Of a stretch of DNA of 64,000 nt, positions 58,697-64,000 are shown one piece after another (the stretch's first letter is position 1; the number at the start of each line of letters is the position of its first letter). Below the pieces are notes generated by a model that saw nothing but the letters and a program-made list of their open reading frames with translations, had not been told where the DNA came from and made no database searches. The translations under genes and the position numbers were made by a program. Source of the DNA: Mixta gaviniae (GTDB lineage Bacteria > Pseudomonadota > Gammaproteobacteria > Enterobacterales > Enterobacteriaceae); NCBI RefSeq assembly GCF_002953195.1, contig NZ_CP026377.1, positions 1,736,001-1,800,000 of the forward strand, read 5' to 3'.

Positions 58697-59500
58697 ATGA
58701 TTTGGATTAATGGAGAACAGCAACAGCAGATTGCGGTCAGCGATCGCGCGTTACACTACGGCGATGGCTGCTTTACCACCGCGCGTTTGCAACAGGGCAA
58801 CATCGCGCTGCTGGAGGCGCATCTTCAGCGGCTGCGCGAGGCAACTTCCGCGCTCCGCATCAACGGCGTTGACTGGCGTATCCTGAAAGAAGAGATGCAG
58901 GTCGCCGCGGCCAGCTGGCCGCAGGCGGAAGGGGTACTGAAGGTGATTCTGACGCGCGGTTCGGGCGGACGTGGCTACAGCGCGGCCGATTGTCGCCAGC
59001 CGACGCGGATTATTATGCTGTCCGCCGCGCCGGGCCACTACGCCGCGCTGCGTGAAACCGGGGTACGGCTGGCGACCAGCCCGATACGCCTCGGCATTAA
59101 CCCCCAGCTCGCCGGCATCAAGCACCTTAACCGGCTGGAGCAGGTGCTGATCCGCACAGAGCTTGAGCAGAGCGGGGCGGATGAGGCGCTGGTGCTTGAC
59201 ACTGAGGGTAAGCTGGTGGAATGCTGTGCGGCTAATTTATTCTGGCGCAAAGAAAATCAGCTGTTTACCCCGGCGCTGAACGGCTCCGGCGTTAACGGCA
59301 TCATGCGCAGGCATGTGATCGGCCTGGCACGGCGGCACGGCTATCTCTGTCAGGAGGTGCGCGCGCTGCCCGAGACGCTGGGCGACGCTGATGAGGTGTT
59401 TATCACTAACGCCCTGATGCCGATATTGCCGGTCGCCAGCATCGATGACTGGCGCTATGGATCCCGTGCGCTCTGTCAGCTGCTGGCGCCGGATTGTTGA
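58697..59500 (+). CDS. pabC: Aminodeoxychorismate lyase
   Basis: A 267-residue PLP fold-type IV lyase. The PLP Lys is in LAGIKHLNRLEQVLIRTELE, the phosphate-binding Glu region is DEALVLDTEGKLVECCAANL, and the N-terminal VSDRALHYGDGCFTTARL is diagnostic. It splits 4-amino-4-deoxychorismate into p-aminobenzoate and pyruvate for folate. ATG 58697 matches the family start; GTG 58691, two codons earlier, is possible. Confidence 0.94.
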   Translation: MIWINGEQQQQIAVSDRALHYGDGCFTTARLQQGNIALLEAHLQRLREATSALRINGVDWRILKEEMQVAAASWPQAEGVLKVILTRGSGGRGYSAADCRQPTRIIMLSAAPGHYAALRETGVRLATSPIRLGINPQLAGIKHLNRLEQVLIRTELEQSGADEALVLDTEGKLVECCAANLFWRKENQLFTPALNGSGVNGIMRRHVIGLARRHGYLCQEVRALPETLGDADEVFITNALMPILPVASIDDWRYGSRALCQLLAPDC

Positions 59501-59513
59501 AAGTGGATGAATC

Positions 59514-60536
59514 ATGACCCGTAAAATAAAAATCATTGCTGGCGCGGCGCTGCTGCTTGTGGTCGCCGCCGCCGTTTGCTACTGGCAGGTGCTGCGATTC
59601 GCCGATTCGCCCCTGGCCATCAACCAGGAAAAAATCTTCACCCTGCCTGCCGGCACGGGCCGCGTGGCGCTGGAAGCCCAGCTGGAAAGCCAGCATATCA
59701 TCGCCCCTTCGCCGTGGTTCGGCGCGCTGTTGAAGCTGAAGCCGGAGCTGGCGAAATTTAAGGCCGGCACCTACCGTCTGGAAACCGGCATGAGCGTGCG
59801 GCAAATGCTGACGCTGTTGGCGAGCGGCAAAGAGGCGCAGTTCCCGGTGCGCTTTACCGAAGGCACGCGGCTGCAGGATGTACTGCGTGAATTGCGTAAC
59901 GCGCCCTGGGTTAAACATACCCTGAAAGACGATCGTCCGGAAACCGCGGCCGCGGCGCTGAAGCTGAAAGAAGGGGAGCGTCTGGAAGGCTGGCTGTGGC
60001 CGGATACCTGGCTCTATACCGCCAATACGACCGATGTGGCGCTACTGCAGCGCGCGCATCAGCGCATGAAAAGCGAGGTTGACGCCATCTGGCAGAACCG
60101 TATGGCCGATCTGCCCTATAAAACGCCTGATGAGCTGGTGACTATGGCGTCAATCATCGAGAAAGAGACCGCCGTCAGCGAAGAACGCACTAAGGTAGCA
60201 TCAGTATTTATTAATCGCCTGCGCACTGGCATGCGTCTGCAGACCGACCCGACGGTCATCTACGGCATGGGCGACAAATATAACGGCGCGCTGACGCGTA
60301 AGGATCTGGAAACGCCGAGCGCGTACAATACTTACACCATTAACGGCCTGCCGCCGGGGCCGATTGCGCTGCCGGGCAAGGCCTCGCTGGAAGCGGCGGC
60401 GCATCCGGTAAAAAGCAACTATCTCTATTTTGTGGCCGACGGCAAAGGTGGGCATACCTTTACCACCAATCTGGCCAGCCACAACCGGGCGGTGCAGGCC
60501 TGGCGCATGACGATGAAGGAAAAAAATGAACGGTAA
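59514..60536 (+). CDS. mltG: Endolytic murein transglycosylase MltG
   Basis: A 340-residue membrane-anchored transglycosylase, E. coli length. One N-terminal helix ([20 protein letters not shown]) precedes the LysM-like subdomain and the YceG catalytic domain, with the active-site Glu in [20 protein letters not shown] and the conserved [15 protein letters not shown]. It cuts nascent glycan strands and helps set their length. Its end overlaps tmk by 11 nt. Confidence 0.96.
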   Translation: MTRKIKIIAGAALLLVVAAAVCYWQVLRFADSPLAINQEKIFTLPAGTGRVALEAQLESQHIIAPSPWFGALLKLKPELAKFKAGTYRLETGMSVRQMLTLLASGKEAQFPVRFTEGTRLQDVLRELRNAPWVKHTLKDDRPETAAAALKLKEGERLEGWLWPDTWLYTANTTDVALLQRAHQRMKSEVDAIWQNRMADLPYKTPDELVTMASIIEKETAVSEERTKVASVFINRLRTGMRLQTDPTVIYGMGDKYNGALTRKDLETPSAYNTYTINGLPPGPIALPGKASLEAAAHPVKSNYLYFVADGKGGHTFTTNLASHNRAVQAWRMTMKEKNER

Positions 60537-61158
60537 GTTTATTGTGATTGAAGGCCTGGAAGGCGCAGGCAAAACCACCGCGCGTGATTGCGTGGTGGCG
60601 CAGCTGCGCGAGCAGGGCATTACCGATATCGTTTTTACCCGTGAACCGGGCGGTACGCCGCTGGCGGAAAAGCTGCGCGAGCTGATCAAGCAGGGGCTGG
60701 CGGGAGAGCAGATAACTGATAAGGCGGAGCTGTTGATGCTCTACGCCGCGCGGGTGCAGCTGGTGGACACGGTGATCAAACCGGCACTGGCGCGCGGCGC
60801 CTGGGTGGTGGGCGATCGCCACGACCTCTCGTCGCAGGCCTATCAGGGCGGCGGACGGGGCATCGATCAGCAGCTAATGCAGGCGCTGCGCGATACCGTA
60901 CTGGGCGATTTCCGCCCGCATCTGACGCTCTATCTTGACGTCACGCCCGCCATCGGACTGCAGCGCGCGCGCGCGCGCGGCGAACTCGATCGTATCGAGC
61001 AGGAGTCGCTGCGCTTTTTCGAGCGCACCCGTGCGCGCTACCTGGAACTGGCTGCCAGCGATGCCTCAATCAAAACCATTGACGCTACCCAATCGCTGGA
61101 AGAAGTGACACTGTCACTTAAGCGCGCCGTGCGCGACTGGCTGACGGAGCAGGCATAA
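60526..61158 (+). CDS. tmk: Thymidylate kinase
   Basis: A 210-residue P-loop kinase. Walker A is in [18 protein letters not shown], the DR motif in [18 protein letters not shown], and the lid region in [15 protein letters not shown] (E. coli-type with basic residues in the lid). It phosphorylates dTMP to dTDP and is essential. It overlaps mltG at its start and shares the TAATG junction with holB. Confidence 0.97.
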   Translation: MNGKFIVIEGLEGAGKTTARDCVVAQLREQGITDIVFTREPGGTPLAEKLRELIKQGLAGEQITDKAELLMLYAARVQLVDTVIKPALARGAWVVGDRHDLSSQAYQGGGRGIDQQLMQALRDTVLGDFRPHLTLYLDVTPAIGLQRARARGELDRIEQESLRFFERTRARYLELAASDASIKTIDATQSLEEVTLSLKRAVRDWLTEQA

Positions 61159-62156
61159 TGAACTGGTATCCGTGGCTCAACCCGGCCTATCGTCAGGTGG
61201 TGCAACAGCATCAGGCGGGGCGGGCGCATCATGCGCTGCTGGTGCAGGCGCTGCCCGGCATGGGCGACGGCGAGCTGGTATGGGCCATCGGCCGTTGGCT
61301 GCTGTGTCAGCGACGCGATGGCCTGAAAAGCTGCGGCCAGTGCCACGGCTGCCAGCTGATGCTGGCCGGCACCCATCCTGACTGGCACCGTCTGGCGGCC
61401 GAGAAAGGAAAAAGCGCGTTGGGCATCGATGCGGTACGCGAGGTTAATGAGAGGCTGTTTAATCATGCGCAGCAGGGCGGCGCGAAAGTGGTCTGGCTAC
61501 CCGATGCGGCGCAGCTGACCGAGGCGGCGGCCAATGCCCTGCTGAAAACGCTGGAGGAGCCGCCGCAGAACACCTGGTTTTTCCTCAGCAGCCCGGAGCC
61601 GTCACGGCTGCTGCCAACGCTGCGCAGCCGCTGTCTGCGCCTGCATCTGGCGCCGCCTGACGAAGCGCAGAGCCTGGCCTGGCTGCAGAAACAGTATCAG
61701 GGGGAGCCGGAAGCGATCCGCACCGCGCTGCGCCTGAGCAGCGGCGCGCCCGGCGCGGCGCTGACCCTGCTGGAGACGCAGAACTGGACGCAGCGTCAGG
61801 CGCTGTGCGACGCCTTGTCCGTCGCGCTGGAAGAGGACGTGCTGGCGCTGCTGCCGCAGCTTAATCACGATAACGCCGTCGCGCGCATCGCCTGGCTGGC
61901 TGCGCTGCTGACGGACGCGCTGAAATGGCAGCAGAGCGGCGATCGCTTCCTGACCAATACTGACCGGCCGCAGCTGGTGCAGCAGCTGGCCCAGCGGCTG
62001 CCGGCCGCCGCGCTGGATAAAAGCCTGCGCCAGTGGCTACTGTGCCGCGATCGCCTGAGCCATATCGTGGCGGTCAATCGCGAGCTGCTGCTGACTGAAC
62101 AGCTGCTGAACTGGGAAAGTTTGCTTAAGCCGGCGGCCAGGCCGCTGGCTCACTAA
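61158..62156 (+). CDS. holB: DNA polymerase III delta-prime subunit
   Basis: A 332-residue clamp-loader subunit (E. coli 334). The AAA+ fold has a zinc module CGQCHGCQLM, VVWLPDAAQLTEAAANALLK and the SRC-type arginine-finger motif in LLPTLRSRCLRLHLAPPD. As in E. coli, the P-loop is degenerate (QALPGMGDGEL), so it does not bind ATP but acts as the rigid stator. It is coupled to tmk by a 1-nt overlap. Confidence 0.96.
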   Translation: MNWYPWLNPAYRQVVQQHQAGRAHHALLVQALPGMGDGELVWAIGRWLLCQRRDGLKSCGQCHGCQLMLAGTHPDWHRLAAEKGKSALGIDAVREVNERLFNHAQQGGAKVVWLPDAAQLTEAAANALLKTLEEPPQNTWFFLSSPEPSRLLPTLRSRCLRLHLAPPDEAQSLAWLQKQYQGEPEAIRTALRLSSGAPGAALTLLETQNWTQRQALCDALSVALEEDVLALLPQLNHDNAVARIAWLAALLTDALKWQQSGDRFLTNTDRPQLVQQLAQRLPAAALDKSLRQWLLCRDRLSHIVAVNRELLLTEQLLNWESLLKPAARPLAH

Positions 62157-62171
62157 TCGAAGAGAGTGGTT

Positions 62172-62966
62172 ATGTTTTTAGTTGATTCCCATTGCCATCT
62201 TGATGGCCTGAACTACGAGACGCTGCATAAGGACGTGGATGACGTGCTGGCGAAAGCGGCGGCGCGCGATGTGAAATTTATGCTGGCGGTCGCGACCACG
62301 CTACCCGGCTTTAAAGCGATGGCGAAGCTGTTGGGCGACCGGCCGAATATCGCCTGGTCCTGCGGCGTGCATCCGCTGAATCAGGAGGAGGAGTGGGATT
62401 TCGCCGAGCTGCGTCAGCTGGCCGCCGATCCACGCGTTATCGCCATGGGCGAAACCGGGCTGGATTACTACTATCAGCAGGAAACCAAAGCGCGTCAGCA
62501 GGCTTCTTTCCGCGAACATATTCGTGTCGGACGCGAGCTGAACAAGCCGGTGATTGTCCATACACGCGACGCGCGCGACGATACGCTGGCGATCCTGCGT
62601 GAAGAGCAGGTGGAAGGCTGCGGCGGCGTATTACACTGCTTTACCGAAGATCGCGAGACGGCGGCAAAGCTGCTGGATATGGGGTTCTATATCTCCTTCT
62701 CCGGCATCGTCACCTTCCGCAATGCGGAAGCGCTGCGCGACGCGGCGCGCTACGTGCCGCTCGATCGCCTGCTGGTAGAGACCGATTCGCCTTACCTGGC
62801 ACCGGTGCCGCATCGTGGCAAAGAGAACCAGCCGGCCTTTACGCGCGACGTCGCCGACTATATGGCGGTACTGAAGGGCGTAGAGGTGGAAACGCTGGCG
62901 CAGGCCACGACGGAAAACTTCTCCAGGCTGTTCCACGTACCGATGTCGCGCCTGACGGATGCCTGA
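62172..62966 (+). CDS. ycfH: TatD-family metal-dependent hydrolase YcfH
   Basis: A 264-residue TIM-barrel hydrolase, matching E. coli YcfH from [20 protein letters not shown]. Metal ligands are the HxH in DSHCHLDG, Glu in [11 protein letters not shown], His in [11 protein letters not shown] and LHCFTEDRE, and Asp in [18 protein letters not shown]. TatD proteins are 3'-5' exonucleases or deoxyribonucleases; YcfH itself is poorly studied. It ends the operon started at pabC. GTG 62166 is a less likely start. Confidence 0.94.
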   Translation: MFLVDSHCHLDGLNYETLHKDVDDVLAKAAARDVKFMLAVATTLPGFKAMAKLLGDRPNIAWSCGVHPLNQEEEWDFAELRQLAADPRVIAMGETGLDYYYQQETKARQQASFREHIRVGRELNKPVIVHTRDARDDTLAILREEQVEGCGGVLHCFTEDRETAAKLLDMGFYISFSGIVTFRNAEALRDAARYVPLDRLLVETDSPYLAPVPHRGKENQPAFTRDVADYMAVLKGVEVETLAQATTENFSRLFHVPMSRLTDA

Positions 62967-63011
62967 AAGCGGTCGTTTTTTTATAGCTCGTAATTAATCC
63001 CTGAAAATCGT

Positions 63012-63049
63012 AAAGTGCAGCGCGAAAAAAGTCGCGCTGGCACTTTTTT
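63012..63049 (+). terminator. Terminator of the pabC-ycfH operon
   Basis: A long stem pairs 63013-63025 with 63032-63045 (one bulged G), with an A-rich loop, and is followed by a run of T to 63049. Confidence 0.85.
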
Positions 63050-63110
63050 CTGCCTGAAAGATGGCGAAAAAATAAAAAATATTCTAAAGGTTAGCCGCCT
63101 GATGGGCGAA

Positions 63111-63128
63111 ACGTGACAGGTATCAAAC
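63111..63128. promoter_or_regulatory. CRP site of ptsG
   Basis: ACGTGACAGGTATCAAAC: GTGA-N6-TCA with flanks, close to the functional E. coli ptsG CRP site as I recall it, and at the same distance (about 24 bp) from the Mlc operator. Confidence 0.75.
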
Positions 63129-63142
63129 AAAACTGAACGGAT

Positions 63143-63164
63143 TTATTTTACTCTTCGTAATAAA
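63143..63164. promoter_or_regulatory. Mlc operator of ptsG
   Basis: The AT-rich inverted repeat TTATTTTACTCTTCGTAATA (63143-63162) matches the E. coli ptsG Mlc site at nearly every base. Mlc is released when EIICB-Glc is dephosphorylated during glucose uptake, so glucose should induce ptsG here too. Confidence 0.85.
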
Positions 63165-63241
63165 TCCAGAGGGCCTTAACAAGCCCCAATGGCGAAGGAT
63201 CCTCCCTCTTTCGCCGCGCGTGAAACGCGATTAAAAGCACT

Positions 63242-63253
63242 CATACTCAGGAG
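63242..63253 (+). promoter_or_regulatory. Conserved SgrS small-RNA target over the ptsG ribosome site
   Basis: CATACTCAGGAG just before ATG 63263 is the stretch of E. coli ptsG mRNA that pairs with SgrS during glucose-phosphate stress. The AGGAG is also the Shine-Dalgarno. Conservation here, against a diverged surrounding leader, suggests the control is kept. Confidence 0.7.
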
Positions 63254-63262
63254 TTCCACAAT

Positions 63263-64000
63263 ATGTTTAAGAACGCATTTGCAAACCTGCAAAAGGTCGG
63301 TAAATCGCTCATGTTGCCGGTATCGGTACTCCCGATTGCCGGTATTCTACTGGGCGTCGGCTCGGCGAATTTTGCCTGGCTACCTGCTGTTGTTTCACAT
63401 GTCATGGCGGAAGCGGGCGGATCGGTGTTCGCCAACATGCCGCTGATTTTCGCCATCGGCGTGGCGCTGGGCTTTACCAATAACGACGGCGTTTCCGCGC
63501 TGGCGGCCGTTGTGGCTTACGGCATCATGGTAAAAACCATGGCGGTCGTGGCGCCGCTGGTACTGCATCTGCCGGCGGAAGAGATCGCTACCAAACATCT
63601 GGCGGATACCGGGGTATTAGGCGGCATCATTGCCGGCTCCATCGCCGCCTACATGTTTAACCGCTTCTACCGCATTAAGCTGCCTGAGTATCTGGGCTTC
63701 TTCGCCGGTAAACGTTTCGTACCGATTATTTCCGGTATGACGGCGATTATTCTGGGCGTGGTTCTCTCCTTTATCTGGCCGCCGATTGGTAGCGCGATTC
63801 AGGACTTCTCCCAGTGGGCAGCCTATCAGAACCCGGTTGTCGCTTTCGGTATCTATGGCGTTATTGAGCGTTCTCTGGTGCCGTTCGGCCTGCATCATAT
63901 CTGGAACGTCCCTTTCCAGATGCAGATCGGCGAATTCACCAACGCGGCAGGGCAGGTTTTCCACGGCGACATCCCGCGCTATATGGCGGGCGACCCGACC
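63263..64000 (+). CDS. ptsG: Glucose-specific PTS permease EIICB, C-terminus beyond the window
   Basis: The first 246 codons of EIICB-Glc. [20 protein letters not shown] is the E. coli N-terminus, followed by membrane segments of the EIIC domain ([40 protein letters not shown]) and [20 protein letters not shown]. The EIIB domain with the phospho-Cys lies outside. It transports and phosphorylates glucose. The leader keeps CRP, Mlc and SgrS controls. Confidence 0.97.
   Translation, partial: MFKNAFANLQKVGKSLMLPVSVLPIAGILLGVGSANFAWLPAVVSHVMAEAGGSVFANMPLIFAIGVALGFTNNDGVSALAAVVAYGIMVKTMAVVAPLVLHLPAEEIATKHLADTGVLGGIIAGSIAAYMFNRFYRIKLPEYLGFFAGKRFVPIISGMTAIILGVVLSFIWPPIGSAIQDFSQWAAYQNPVVAFGIYGVIERSLVPFGLHHIWNVPFQMQIGEFTNAAGQVFHGDIPRYMAGDPT

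Overview
This window is a chromosomal segment of a GC-rich member of the Enterobacterales. Gene order and protein similarity follow the E. coli K-12 interval from ymdB to ptsG almost step by step. Small departures from that order suggest the Erwiniaceae (Pantoea, Mixta or Erwinia type). That family placement is inferred from gene content and recalled sequences, not from a search.

Layout. 1-2580: a partial SulP anion transporter, a VOC protein, an AriR/YmgB-like regulator, and an intergenic region that appears to encode an unannotated small RNA. 2584-7163: a MarR regulator followed by a tightly overlapping tripartite efflux operon (MFS pump, HlyD adaptor, NodT outer-membrane channel). 7316-8849: two tiny membrane proteins and a GH1-like protein. 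8957-16557: ymdB, clsC, opgC and the divergent opgGH operon for osmoregulated periplasmic glucans. 16745-22212: yceK, msyB, lpxL, an old-yellow-enzyme reductase, trhO, yceI and yceJ. 22918-29525: a ProP-like osmolyte transporter, solA, bssS, a small helical protein, dinI, pyrC, yceB and grxB. 29637-34378: mdtH, rimJ, yceM (mviM) and murJ. 34434-46034: the flagellar cluster flgN-flgM-flgA, divergent from flgBCDEFGHIJ-flgKL. 46653-51604: rne and divergent rluC. 51694-62966: yceF, then yceD-rpmF-plsX-fabHDG-acpP-fabF-pabC-mltG-tmk-holB-ycfH, which links ribosome, lipid, folate, cell-wall and replication genes. 63263-end: ptsG, truncated by the window edge.

Compared with the E. coli order as I remember it, mdtG, yceO and yceH are missing. 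An old yellow enzyme and a proP homologue sit at positions where E. coli has neither.

Regulatory DNA is unusually legible. I can read a LexA box at dinI, a PurR box and the C-start leader hairpin at pyrC, and a near-perfect FlhDC box between flgA and flgB. There are sigma-28 promoters for flgMN and flgKL, and the CRP site, Mlc site and SgrS target of ptsG.

The most interesting unexplained element is a predicted Hfq-type small RNA of about 93 nt on the minus strand at 1988-2080. It has its own promoter, a 5' hairpin, a 12-bp terminator stem with eight U, and a 10-nt stretch identical to the rpoS-pairing core of DsrA. Other leads are a GH1-like protein whose acid/base position reads Gln, a perfect 16-bp operator palindrome before the old yellow enzyme, 36-bp tandem repeats after flgL, and a nearly leaderless yceD mRNA. 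I saw no CRISPR array, prophage, insertion sequence, tRNA or rRNA.
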